Source: Burkholderia sp. 4M9327F10
Lineage (GTDB): Bacteria; Pseudomonadota; Gammaproteobacteria; Burkholderiales; Burkholderiaceae
Length of the DNA: 64,000 bases
Assembly: GCF_005503145.1 (NCBI RefSeq)
Contig: NZ_SCNV01000015.1
Location: forward strand, 1 to 64,000
Reading direction: 5' to 3'
The notes under the pieces are model-generated. The model saw only the letters and a list, made by a program, of their open reading frames with translations, was not told the origin of the DNA and did not search any database. This document shows, piece by piece, positions 44,603 through 53,298 of this stretch. Every line of letters begins with the position of its first letter. The stretch's first letter is position 1. Both the position numbers and the translations under genes were made by a program.

Positions 44603-44913
44603 ATGATCATGGGCAACCGCCGAGCGCGACGGCGAGGACAATTCGGGCACACGCGTCCACGAACTTCCCTTGCCGTATCATGCAGAGCGGAAGGGTATTT
44701 TGACGATCGGAGTCTACGCGAAAATGTGCGGAGGGATGCCGAATTTTGAAAAATCCGCGAAGATTTGACAACTCCACGTTCAATCTCCCCCTCGAACAAC
44801 CATCCCGCATTCGAGCTTTCCTCAACCTTTCGACATCTGCACACCTCGACAAATGCAAATGGCATAAACCGATAGCCGACACCTCGGCACTCGCCCGGCA
44901 CACAGTGGAATCT

Positions 44914-45171
44914 CTACGATATGGCCAGACCCACAACCGTTGCTACGATACCCAGCGGCAATGCAACAACGGCGAGCAATGCCATTCGCCGCAGCAGTCT
45001 TGCCCTTGTGGCCTCTTTCTTACCACGCGCACGATGGGGTTGAAGCTCGAGGATGACAAGTCCGCTACTGTGTCTTGCCCCCGCCCATAGGGCCGATTGC
45101 AGGCTGAATGCGAGGTAAACGAGAACCCATGCAAAGCAAAGCTTGGAGAGAATCGAAAGAGTAATATCCAT
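44914..45171 (-). CDS. Small two-segment membrane protein
   Basis: 85 aa, hydrophobic at residues 8-30 and 62-83 with a basic loop between (HRARGKKEATRARLLRR), giving a positive cytoplasmic loop. Resembles the protein at 8610-8864 in length, CFAWVLVY motif and late LPxG segment. Function unknown; weak ribosome-binding site. Confidence 0.55.
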   Translation of the reverse strand: MDITLSILSKLCFAWVLVYLAFSLQSALWAGARHSSGLVILELQPHRARGKKEATRARLLRRMALLAVVALPLGIVATVVGLAIS

Positions 45172-45320
45172 GTAATTTTGCGCCGTGTAATCCGCTCAAA
45201 GAACGAGCTCAGGCTGAGCAGATTGTTTAGCGTACGCTGCGACGCAGCACGTTGGATACGACAACGTTTGGGCCTTATCCGCCGGTTTTCTTTCGATTTA
45301 ATCCGGGGAACAACCTGGCC

Positions 45321-45479
45321 TTATCCTCTCTCGCCAGAGGCTGCCTCGGCCTTTCTCTCCAACTCACACCGCATGCGTGCTTCGTGCCCGGCAATGAAGG
45401 ACGCCAGCACACGCGCATAGAGCGAATCCTTGTCATCGATCGCCGCGTACTCATTCATGAGATCAACGAGTTCGTCCAT
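45321..45479 (-). CDS. Small acidic-then-basic helical protein (52 aa)
   Basis: MDELVDLMNEYAAIDDKDSL... continuing YARVLASFIAGHEARMRCELERK; the TAGGAAAAT before the ATG is a good Shine-Dalgarno. Composition and continuity (no rare residues, amphipathic helix pattern) suggest a real small gene. Function and family are not recognised. Confidence 0.5.
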   Translation of the reverse strand: MDELVDLMNEYAAIDDKDSLYARVLASFIAGHEARMRCELERKAEAASGERG

Positions 45480-45542
45480 ATTTTCCTACGTCTGTTGTGC
45501 CCGTCACGCTTCCTCAGCATTGGAATCATCCTAAGACCGATG

Positions 45543-45611
45543 CTAATGACAAATCCATGTCGCCAGCATCATCACCGCAATTGCCAGACACACCAGATCA
45601 GAACTGTTCAT
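45543..45611 (-). CDS. Candidate 22-residue hydrophobic peptide
   Basis: MNSSDLVCLAIAVMMLATWICH, a single membrane-spanning-length segment, with a stop codon directly after. The ribosome-binding site is weak (GGCGGTCT). It lies 63 bp upstream of the 52-aa gene on the same strand. Tentative; could be chance. Confidence 0.25.
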   Translation of the reverse strand: MNSSDLVCLAIAVMMLATWICH

Positions 45612-46119
45612 AGACCGCCAGGCAGGCCGCTGCGTCGCGGACTCAAGTGAAGGAGCCCGCTTGCCCTTAGGGAGCAGCAAGTCAGAGCATCATTGGGTGT
45701 GGGGGGAGGCCCTATATAAACGAGGAGCGATCTTAGAACGACAGAAAGCTGGCGCGGTGCGCGTGGCGGCCAAGGCCATGGCATTGGCCGAGTTCGACGA
45801 CAGATCTCGCCCCGTTCTTTGCATCGTGAAGGGCGTGATCACACAGAAACAGGAGGTCTGGATCTTCATAACCCAGGCACCTAACCTCCATTGTTGTCCT
45901 GTTCAGTCAATAGCATGGCCTCTTCCGCCGCACACGTCGTCATTCATTCTTTTCGTTCTATCCTCGTATGCGCGCTTTGAGGTTTGAGCAAGCTGACCGA
46001 GACACCCTTACGGTCTTAACCCACTGCCATCACCAACTCGGTGGCCTCCTTTATGAAGTTGATCTCGCACACGCTGGCCTGTTAAATAATTGATATGTAA
46101 TTCTAATCAGATCAATTTC
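45612..46119. other. Region without a recognised gene
   Basis: About 500 bp. The 108-codon frame at 45661-45987 has no family features and unlikely composition. Near 46.0 kb a very short minus-strand frame from a GTG reads CEINFIKEATELVMAVG, too short to call. No insertion-sequence ends or promoter were identified with confidence. Confidence 0.4.
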
Positions 46120-46515
46120 ATGGCACTCTCGACATCCTATCCCAACATTGGTGCACAGGCCGAGTTTCTGACCTATCTCGTGATGTCGCAACTGGTCAAG
46201 CATCATCTCACCGGCCGCTGGCTCACGGTCGAGCATCTGGTCGAATCGACGCACCTCTGGATGCAGGTCAACGATCACGTCATTGACGTGCTGCAGCGCG
46301 TATCTCTCGCCAGTTTCGCCAGAGAGATGGCAGCTCATGTGTTGAGCGTAAGCGAAGACATGTTTGACGCAAAAACGTTAGGCGGTGCGTTCCTGGATCA
46401 CCTGAATCTCAACTACGAGTGCCAGGCCGTGGCCAAAATCTATAGCAGTTGTGTGGCGTTTCTTGTCCACGAGCGATTTTCTATCGAGCAACGTTCGCAG
46501 CCTGATGGGCAATAG
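46120..46515 (+). CDS. Hypothetical protein, helical, unknown
   Basis: 131 aa (MALSTSYPNIGAQAEFLTYLVMSQLVKHHL...). No signal peptide; the sequence looks like a soluble alpha-helical protein with a regular composition. The ATG at 46120 has only a weak ribosome-binding site; the frame opens at 46090. It is followed by a strong plus-strand terminator at 46693, which supports transcription in this direction. Confidence 0.5.
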   Translation: MALSTSYPNIGAQAEFLTYLVMSQLVKHHLTGRWLTVEHLVESTHLWMQVNDHVIDVLQRVSLASFAREMAAHVLSVSEDMFDAKTLGGAFLDHLNLNYECQAVAKIYSSCVAFLVHERFSIEQRSQPDGQ

Positions 46516-46692
46516 GAATTTTTTGCGTTTCGCTTCTGCTGTGTGACCGGATAGCGTTGCAGCTTCGGTTTTATATCGCAGGCTGCCAAATGCGTGGTCT
46601 TGTCCGCCACGCTCACCACGTCCGATCCCCGCCGATCTATGATCGTGCCTGGTCATCTCAGCGGCTACCCCCGTAGCGCCCGCTGGGCCTTT

Positions 46693-46727
46693 GCCTGCCG
46701 CCTCCCAGGGGCGAGCAGGCTCTTTTT
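46693..46727 (+). terminator. Strong intrinsic terminator
   Basis: GCCTGCCGCC and GGCGAGCAGGC form a bulged stem, followed by TCTTTTT. It would end transcripts of the gene at 46120 and protect the convergent operon at 46796. The 180 bp between the gene stop and this hairpin hold no recognised gene. Confidence 0.85.
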
Positions 46728-46795
46728 AATGTGCGGCCTTGCGAGTGCCTTTTAACGCATGCGGTCGCTACGCTTGCTCATACCGCCGGTTGTAA

Positions 46796-47680
46796 TCAAA
46801 GGCCGACTGGCTGCTGCAATGCGAGAAGACCGCGCAGCAACTGGTTCACCAGTTCAGGCTTTTCCAGCATGATCTGGTGTCCACAGTCTTTCAGCTCGAT
46901 AAACGCCGCCTGCGGCAGCTTGTCCGCGAGAGCTTTACCGCCGAGGGCCGGAGTAAGTCCGTCACGGTCTCCCGACACCACGGTTACTGGCAAGCGCAAT
47001 TCGTCAAGCCGTTCGGGTTCAAGCACCGAAACATTGCGTATCACCGCCTGCATCACGGTCGTCGAATTTCCGCTGGATACCCGGCTTTCGTAATCGACCA
47101 GTACAGGATCGCTGTCCGGATGCCACGCAAGGCGTCGAAATCGCCTCGCCAGAAGCGGTTTTAACAGACCAAACAACGACGGCGGCAGATCCAGCACGCC
47201 GCCGAGAGAAGGTCCTGCGAGTTGCGTGCCGAGCAGAAGCACTGCGTGCACCTCCGTCAAGCGCTGCTGGGCGGCCAGCTTTTGCAGCACACCAAGCGTG
47301 CTTCGCGTGCCAAGCGAATGCCCAGCCAGCACGTTATGCGCACGCTTGTAGCGCTCGAAAATGGCGAGGTAATCGAGCAGCGTCTGTTCGCCTTGATACG
47401 CCTGCGCAGATCTGGGAGATGGACGCGGGCTCGAACCATGCCCGAGGAAGTCCCATGCAATGACGTTGTAGCCGGCCTCGACAAGGTATTTCCATTGATA
47501 ACGCCACTGATTTTTATTGCCGCCTCCGCCGTGTGCAAGGAACACCGTACTGCTCGCATGCGGCGAGCCGGACGGCGCCGCGTGGTGGGCGACATTGAGC
47601 ACACGCCCCGGGCGGATTTCTGTATCCGTGCCGGTTACCACGCTAGCGGTGCGTAGATTCTGGTCTGAAGTATTGCTCAT
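46796..47680 (-). CDS. Alpha/beta-hydrolase
   Basis: 294 aa. Oxyanion-region motif LAHGGGGNKNQWRYQ, nucleophile elbow GHSLGTRS, acid GDRDGLTP and His in DCGHQIMLEKPELV, giving an intact Ser-Asp-His triad. Cytoplasmic, no signal. Its start overlaps the stop of the ABC ATPase gene (4 bp), so it is the last gene of the uptake operon and probably hydrolyses an ester or amide in the imported substrate. Confidence 0.9.
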   Translation of the reverse strand: MSNTSDQNLRTASVVTGTDTEIRPGRVLNVAHHAAPSGSPHASSTVFLAHGGGGNKNQWRYQWKYLVEAGYNVIAWDFLGHGSSPRPSPRSAQAYQGEQTLLDYLAIFERYKRAHNVLAGHSLGTRSTLGVLQKLAAQQRLTEVHAVLLLGTQLAGPSLGGVLDLPPSLFGLLKPLLARRFRRLAWHPDSDPVLVDYESRVSSGNSTTVMQAVIRNVSVLEPERLDELRLPVTVVSGDRDGLTPALGGKALADKLPQAAFIELKDCGHQIMLEKPELVNQLLRGLLALQQPVGL

Positions 47681-49389
47681 CGTGTTCTTTGTCCATCATC
47701 AGTCGCACTGAGGCAAGCTCGCTTTAGTGCGGGATTTACGCTCACGTCCCGTTGCAACTGCCGTCCCGGTATGGCTTCGATCAGTTGCCGGGTATACGGG
47801 TGCTGGGGTGATTCGAGAACCTGTTTGACGTCGCCTGCCTCGACTATCTGCCCGGCGCGCATAACCAGAATCCGGTTGCAAATCTGAGCCGCAACGCGCA
47901 GATCATGTGTGATAAAGACGAGTGCCATGCCCATCTTCTGCTGTATCGCTTGCAGAAGTTCCAGGACGTTGGCCTGGACCGATACGTCGAGCCCCGACAC
48001 AGCCTCGTCTGCCACCAGGATCTTCGGTTCGAGCGCGAGGGCACGCGCAATGCTGATGCGTTGGCGCTGTCCACCGGAAAACTGATGCGGATAGCGTTCG
48101 GCGGCCTGTTCGGGAAGGCCGATCAGCGTCAACAGGTCACGCGCATAGCGATAGGCCTCGGCATGCGATACGCCATATGCAATCGGACCTGCGGCGATAA
48201 TCTGCCCAACCGTCTGTTTGCTATTCAACGACGCAACGGGATCCTGAAAGACCATCTGGATGTGACGACGCAATGGGCGCAATGTTTTATTCGGCAACTG
48301 GGCAAAATCTTGCCCTTCGAACAGGATATGTCCGCTTTCCACACGGTCAAAGCGCAGCAAAGCGCGGGCCAAGGTTGACTTTCCAGACCCCGATTCGCCT
48401 ACGATACCGAGCGTCTCACCGCGGCGTAGCGTAAAACTCACGTTGCCAAGTGCCGGTACCCTGACACGTTGCCGCCAGAGTGAAAAGGAAGGCGGCTGCC
48501 GTGCCGGATAACTCTTCTTCAGGCGCTGCACGTCGAGCAACACGGGCGTGTCGCTGGAGATAGCCGGCCCCTGGAAACGTCCATGCGGGATAGCGTCGAT
48601 CAGCTGGCGCGTATAACGGTGCTGCGGGTGATTCAGGACCTGGCTTGCTTCACCGTACTCGACAAGCACACCACGTTCAAGCACGGCAACACGATCCGCA
48701 ATGTCGGCAACCACGCCGAAATCGTGCGTGATGAACAGCACCCCCATCTGCCTGTTTCGCTGAACCTGCCTGATCAGTTCAAGAATTTTGGCCTGCGTCG
48801 TCACGTCGAGCGCGGTGGTCGGCTCATCGGCAATCAGCAGCGACGGTTCAAGTGCGAGCGCGATCGCAATCAGTACGCGCTGTCGCTGACCGCCGGACAG
48901 CGAAGACGGGTAGGCGTGACGCAGCAATTCCGGCTGAGGAAGTCCCACGAGTTCGAGTAGTTCCACGACGCGAGCGGCACGTGCATTTCTATCATGCCGT
49001 CTGGTCAACACGCCATGCACGCGCATTGTCTCTTCGATCTGGCTTCCAATCGTCTGCAACGGGTTCAGCGCCGACAACGGTTCCTGAAAGATCATGGAAA
49101 TGTCGCGTCCGCGGACTTCGCGCATCGCCGACGCGTTACGTTGCGTCAGGTCTTCGCCGCGAAACACGATACGTCCGGCCTGCCGGCGCACGCCGTGCGG
49201 AAGAAGTCCCGTCACAGCGCCGGCCAGCATCGATTTACCCGATCCCGATTCGCCGACGACACACAGCACCTCGCCATGCGCGAGCGTCAGCGAAACGTCC
49301 TCGACTGCATAACTACGCTCGGCACCGGTCGGTAGCGCGAGCGTCAGGTGCTCGATCGAAAGTAGTGGTTCCCTGGTCGCGCGGTTCAT
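47677..49389 (-). CDS. Fused dual ATP-binding subunit of a peptide/nickel-type ABC importer
   Basis: 570 aa with two complete DppD/DppF-like ATPase halves: Walker A GESGSGKS twice (about residues 45 and 335), signatures LSGGQRQR and FSGGQRQR, Walker B LLIADEPTTALD and ILVADEAVSGLD, and oligo_HPY extensions after each. The ATG at 49389 overlaps the stop of the permease gene (ATGA). The longer frame to 49494 lies within that gene. It energises import of the ligand bound by the protein at 51235. Confidence 0.94.
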   Translation of the reverse strand: MNRATREPLLSIEHLTLALPTGAERSYAVEDVSLTLAHGEVLCVVGESGSGKSMLAGAVTGLLPHGVRRQAGRIVFRGEDLTQRNASAMREVRGRDISMIFQEPLSALNPLQTIGSQIEETMRVHGVLTRRHDRNARAARVVELLELVGLPQPELLRHAYPSSLSGGQRQRVLIAIALALEPSLLIADEPTTALDVTTQAKILELIRQVQRNRQMGVLFITHDFGVVADIADRVAVLERGVLVEYGEASQVLNHPQHRYTRQLIDAIPHGRFQGPAISSDTPVLLDVQRLKKSYPARQPPSFSLWRQRVRVPALGNVSFTLRRGETLGIVGESGSGKSTLARALLRFDRVESGHILFEGQDFAQLPNKTLRPLRRHIQMVFQDPVASLNSKQTVGQIIAAGPIAYGVSHAEAYRYARDLLTLIGLPEQAAERYPHQFSGGQRQRISIARALALEPKILVADEAVSGLDVSVQANVLELLQAIQQKMGMALVFITHDLRVAAQICNRILVMRAGQIVEAGDVKQVLESPQHPYTRQLIEAIPGRQLQRDVSVNPALKRACLSATDDGQRTR

Positions 49390-50231
49390 CGGCCACCCCG
49401 CAATGCGGGCTGCGAAACTGCGAGCGCCTGGCGTAGCCCCTCGCCAACCAGATTGACCGCAAGAACCGTCACCACAATGGCAAGGCCTGGCCAAACGCTA
49501 AGCCACCAGTGCTCGCGAATCATGTTGCGTGCTGCGCCGATCATGAAGCCCCAGCTCATCAGACCCGGGTCACCAAGACCGAGGAACGACAAGGCCGATT
49601 CGGTCAATATCGCATTTCCGACCATCAGCGAACCCAGGACCGCGACGGGTGAAAGCGCATGTGGAAGAAGCTGCCTGAAGACGATAGCGAGCGGACGCTG
49701 CCCGATCATGTGTGCCGCCAGAATGAATTCACGCTGCTTCAGGCTGAGAAATTCTCCACGCACAACCCGAGCGACGACCGGCCAGGAGGCGATGGCAATC
49801 GCGGCAACGGTCGCATTCGGTGAAGCGCCGAGCACGGCCGCGACCACAACGGCAAGCGCGAACTGAGGGATCGTCTGAAAGAGTTCAGTGATCCGCATCA
49901 GGACATCGTCGATCCAGCCGCCGAACCAGCCTGCGAGCGCACCGATTACAACGCCGATCGCCAGCGTCGCCGCAGTCGCCGCGACGCCAACCGACAGTGA
50001 AGCGCGCGTACTCCACACGAGCCCGGTCAGCACGTCGCGGCCCAGCATGTCCGTGCCCAGCGGGTGAGCCAGTTGCGACAGCGGATCAATCAATGGCGCC
50101 GCCACCATATTCCACGGCGAGGCGCCGAAACACGGTGCAACCAGCGCAAGGATGACGAGCACGCCGAGCACGGCTATGCCGGCCCGGGTCTGGGCAGAAC
50201 CGGAAAACCGGCGCCAGAAGTGGCCGCTCAT
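49386..50231 (-). CDS. ABC transporter permease, DppC-like
   Basis: 281 aa, about six membrane segments. The N-terminal segment AGIAVLGVLVILALVAPCFG and the EAA-loop region IASWPVVARVVRGEFLSLKQREFILAAHMIGQRP are typical of DppC/OppC. Overlaps both neighbours by 4 bp. Confidence 0.94.
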   Translation of the reverse strand: MSGHFWRRFSGSAQTRAGIAVLGVLVILALVAPCFGASPWNMVAAPLIDPLSQLAHPLGTDMLGRDVLTGLVWSTRASLSVGVAATAATLAIGVVIGALAGWFGGWIDDVLMRITELFQTIPQFALAVVVAAVLGASPNATVAAIAIASWPVVARVVRGEFLSLKQREFILAAHMIGQRPLAIVFRQLLPHALSPVAVLGSLMVGNAILTESALSFLGLGDPGLMSWGFMIGAARNMIREHWWLSVWPGLAIVVTVLAVNLVGEGLRQALAVSQPALRGGR

Positions 50232-51232
50232 GCTGTTACCCCGGCTGCAATGCGCGGATCGGCGAGACGGTAGAGCAGGTCCGTCAGCACGTTGAACGCG
50301 ACTACCAGCGCGGAAACTACGGTCAGAATGCCCAGCAGCACCGGGTAATCACGTTGCAACAGTGAATCGAACATCAGGCTGCCCAGACCCGGCCACGCAA
50401 ACACGGTTTCGGTAATCAAGGCACCACCTGCAAGCTGGCCAAGCTGAATACCGCCGAATGAGATGACGGACAGCAGTGCATTGCGCAGAACGTGCACGAA
50501 CAGCACGCGGTGCTCAGGTACGCCCTTGGCGCGCGCCGTCTTGACGAAGTCGAGACCAATGACGTCAAGCACTGCGGCACGCGTCAGTTGAACATAGACC
50601 GTGCCGTAAATCATGCCGAGCGATAGCGCAGGCAACGTCAGATGTGCGGCGACATCGGCAAGGTGCCGCCAACCCGTATAGCCGGCGCTGACGGTCTCCA
50701 TGCCAAAGGAAGGCAGCCAGCCAAGCACGACCGAAAACACGATCAGCAGCATCAGCGATAGCCAGAACAACGGCGTTGCGTAGACCAGCAGCGAACCCGC
50801 GCTGATCCCGCGCGAAATCCAGTGTTGCCACCTGCTTGCGCGGGTTTCGCCGTAGGCCGCGACTAGCCCCGCCGCTACGCCGCCAAGCAGCGAGACGACG
50901 AACGCGGCCGCCATCAATAGCAAGGTTGCCGGCAATCGCTCGAGCACCAGTGTCAGCACGGCTTCCTGGCTGCGGTAGGAGTAGCCGAAGTCCAGATGCA
51001 GCAGGTTGCGGAGGTACACAAAAAACTGCTCGGAGAGCGGCCGGCTCAATCCCAGGGAGTCGCGCAAATGGGCAACGTAGGCGGCGTCTCCTGAACCCGC
51101 GTCACCCGCCAGGACCATCGCCGGGTCGCCTGGCGCAAGCCGGATCAGGAAGAAGTTCACTACCACCACACTCAGCACCACAAGGAACGCCTTGCCAAGC
51201 CGCGACAGAACCGAAAACACGAAACCGCGCAT
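50228..51232 (-). CDS. ABC transporter permease, DppB-like
   Basis: 334 aa, six membrane segments; FFLIRLAPGDPAMVLAGDAG near residue 30 and the EAA loop LTRAAVLDVIGLDFVKTARAKGVPEHRVLFVHVLRNALL are typical of DppB/OppB. I start at the ATG at 51232, 2 bp after the upstream stop; a GTG 15 bases earlier is the alternative. Confidence 0.93.
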   Translation of the reverse strand: MRGFVFSVLSRLGKAFLVVLSVVVVNFFLIRLAPGDPAMVLAGDAGSGDAAYVAHLRDSLGLSRPLSEQFFVYLRNLLHLDFGYSYRSQEAVLTLVLERLPATLLLMAAAFVVSLLGGVAAGLVAAYGETRASRWQHWISRGISAGSLLVYATPLFWLSLMLLIVFSVVLGWLPSFGMETVSAGYTGWRHLADVAAHLTLPALSLGMIYGTVYVQLTRAAVLDVIGLDFVKTARAKGVPEHRVLFVHVLRNALLSVISFGGIQLGQLAGGALITETVFAWPGLGSLMFDSLLQRDYPVLLGILTVVSALVVAFNVLTDLLYRLADPRIAAGVTA

Positions 51233-51234
51233 GG

Positions 51235-52905
51235 TTAGCCGATCCACGTGGTTTCGAGGCTGTCGTTCAGGCTGGTCGCGGTGCGCAAAAGGTTATGCAC
51301 GTTGCTGCGATACAGCGTCGGATTGACCATTTCGAAGATGTTGGCAATCGCCGCATCGTTGGCGAGTTGCGTCTGGATTTGCGCGTAGATCTGCTTGCGC
51401 CTGGACGTATCGGTCGTTTGCGCCGCCGCGTCCCACAGCGCATCGACCTTGGGATTGTCGTAGCCTTCGGCGTTATTGAACGGGGAACCCTTCGATATGC
51501 CGTCGGCCCGATACAGCGGTGCAACGCCGAACTCCGGGTCGGCATTCTGAAACAGGAAATTGTAGCTGAGATCGAAATCCCAGTTCGCCACGTGCGAGTA
51601 CCAACTGGCTGCGTCAGTGGTTTCCACACGTATCTTGAAGCCGACCTGGCTAAGCGCCTGTTGCGTATATTCGGCTACGCGCTCCCATGCCCCGCCCTTC
51701 TCGCCGTTGATCAGCGTCAGCGTAGTCTTGCCCACGTCGACACCCGATTGCCTGATCAACGCCCGGGCCCGATCCGGGTCATAGGGGAACTGCGGCGTGT
51801 TCGGATCATAGAACGGCGTGGTCGAAATAAACGAACTCGTCGCAACCTTGCCGTAGCCGAAGAAAATGTTGTCGACAATAAACTGCCGGTTCAAGGCGTG
51901 AAGCACCGCCTGCCTTACCAATGCGTTGTCGAACGGCGGCTTGCGCTGGTTAAGTTCAAGGAAGGCCATTCCGGAGAACAATTCCCAACCGCTCGTCGTG
52001 TAGCTGACACCGGGCAGCTTTGAGAGACGCTTTACATCGGCGTAGTCGACGTCGCCCGCACGCAGCGCATGGACGGTGTTCTGTTCAAACGCAATCGCTC
52101 GTGAGGATGCATCCGGAAGAATGTTGAAGACAATGCCGTCGAGATAAGGCAGGTCTTTTTTCCAGTAGCTTGGGTTACGTTCGAGCCGGATATAGGCGCC
52201 GTGCTTCCACTCCTTGAAGACGAACGGCCCGGTGCCGATCGGATGCTGGTTAGCGGGATTGCTACGCGGGTCTTTGCCTGCATACAGGTGGCGCGGGAGG
52301 ATCGGCAACAGACCGCTTCCCAGCAGATCAAACAAGCCACCGTACGGCTTTTTCAGGCGAATTTCCACTTGCCCGGCGCTATTTGCCGTGATCGACTCAA
52401 AGTATCTGTCGACCGTCAGCTTCATGCGCGGCAATGCCTGCGGCGCAATTTCGTTCAAGGTGAACACCACGTCCTGCGCATCGAACGGCTGGCCGTCATG
52501 CCAGCGCACGTCCTTCTGCAAGGTGAAGACGTAATGCAGACCATCGGGCGATGCGGTCCAGCTGCTGGCAAGAACGGGAACGGGCTTTAGGTTGGTATCG
52601 AACGTCAACAGTCCCTGGAAAATCTTCCCACCGACGTATTGCGATGCCACGTGAGGGGTCAGCGCGTTGATGAGCGACGGCGGTTCAGGCTGTGCGATCA
52701 GCAGCAAGGTTCCGCCGCGCCGGGGCGGCAAGGCTGCGGCATCCGGCGTCGGGTTCGCTGCCGCCATGATAGGCCTCGCGTACTCGAGAGCCAGTGCGGC
52801 AGCGGCCGCCGCGATAAAGCGGCGGCGCTGCGGGGAGTTGGGTTCTGCGTCGAGGGCGTCTGCGAACTCGCGCGGCAACGTATCGGCTGGCAAAGCAGTG
52901 CTCAT
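51235..52905 (-). CDS. Extracellular solute-binding protein, family 5, Tat-type signal
   Basis: 556 aa. Begins MSTALPADTLPREFADALDAE..., then RRRFIAAAAAALALEYA, a twin-arginine-like signal after a long N-region. The mature protein is a peptide/opine-type SBP_bac_5 fold (SWTASPDGLHYVFTLQKDVRWHDGQPFDAQDVVFTLN). AGGA lies 6 bases before the ATG at 52905; the longer frame to 53058 crosses the predicted sigma-54 promoter, supporting this start. First gene of a five-gene operon (SBP, two permeases, fused ATPase, hydrolase). Confidence 0.92.
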   Translation of the reverse strand: MSTALPADTLPREFADALDAEPNSPQRRRFIAAAAAALALEYARPIMAAANPTPDAAALPPRRGGTLLLIAQPEPPSLINALTPHVASQYVGGKIFQGLLTFDTNLKPVPVLASSWTASPDGLHYVFTLQKDVRWHDGQPFDAQDVVFTLNEIAPQALPRMKLTVDRYFESITANSAGQVEIRLKKPYGGLFDLLGSGLLPILPRHLYAGKDPRSNPANQHPIGTGPFVFKEWKHGAYIRLERNPSYWKKDLPYLDGIVFNILPDASSRAIAFEQNTVHALRAGDVDYADVKRLSKLPGVSYTTSGWELFSGMAFLELNQRKPPFDNALVRQAVLHALNRQFIVDNIFFGYGKVATSSFISTTPFYDPNTPQFPYDPDRARALIRQSGVDVGKTTLTLINGEKGGAWERVAEYTQQALSQVGFKIRVETTDAASWYSHVANWDFDLSYNFLFQNADPEFGVAPLYRADGISKGSPFNNAEGYDNPKVDALWDAAAQTTDTSRRKQIYAQIQTQLANDAAIANIFEMVNPTLYRSNVHNLLRTATSLNDSLETTWIG

Positions 52906-52938
52906 GAAAATCCTGAAGGAGGAAACCGGATCCCCATG

Positions 52939-52955
52939 AGCAAAAGCTGAGCCAA
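52939..52955 (-). promoter_or_regulatory. Sigma-54 promoter of the ABC uptake operon
   Basis: Minus strand TTGGCTCAGCTTTTGCT: -24 GG and -12 GC with exactly 10 bases between, close to TGGCAC-N5-TTGCT. It is about 35 bp upstream of the SBP start codon, leaving a short leader with the Shine-Dalgarno. A sigma-54 activator gene lies at 57490. Confidence 0.75.
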
Positions 52956-53027
52956 CTAAGAATTCCCATGCTTTTCCTGCGTTTAAACCAATGCTCGCGC
53001 AATCCGGGCGCTGCTTTCCAAGCGATT

Positions 53028-53043
53028 TGCTGAAAAGGCAGCA
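53028..53043. promoter_or_regulatory. Possible activator-binding inverted repeat between divergent sigma-54 promoters
   Basis: TGCTG and CAGCA are perfect 5-bp arms six bases apart, midway between the promoters at 52939 and 53166. An upstream activating site is expected in this interval, but this assignment is tentative. Confidence 0.3.
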
Positions 53044-53165
53044 CACAGGGTCCGGCATGGCTCATTTGTTGGAAACTCAGCAGATCGGTTGCGCCGATGA
53101 TCGTGAATCCAGCATCCCCCTCGCTCGCAATTCGAAAAATCCCCATGCCATCGGCCTCTACCGAA

Positions 53166-53181
53166 TTGGCATAGCAGTTGC
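53166..53181 (+). promoter_or_regulatory. Sigma-54 promoter of the TonB receptor operon
   Basis: TTGGCATAGCAGTTGC: TGGCAT, 5-base spacer, TTGC, with -24 GG and -12 GC 10 bases apart. It points to the TonB receptor gene starting 118 bp downstream and is divergent from the other sigma-54 promoter. Confidence 0.72.
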
Positions 53182-53298
53182 GTACGTTGCCCCCGCCTTC
53201 CTGCATGAGCCCGACGACAACAAACGAATCCGTGTCGTAAGTCGACGCGCAAAGGGCGAGTCTGGCCACTTAAAGCATATTGTTCCTCGGGGATCTTG

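Noticed and set aside
45612..46119. Insertion-sequence remnant or short GTG-started frame near 46.0 kb
   Set aside because: No terminal inverted repeats or transposase motifs were seen, and an 18-codon frame is too short to support.
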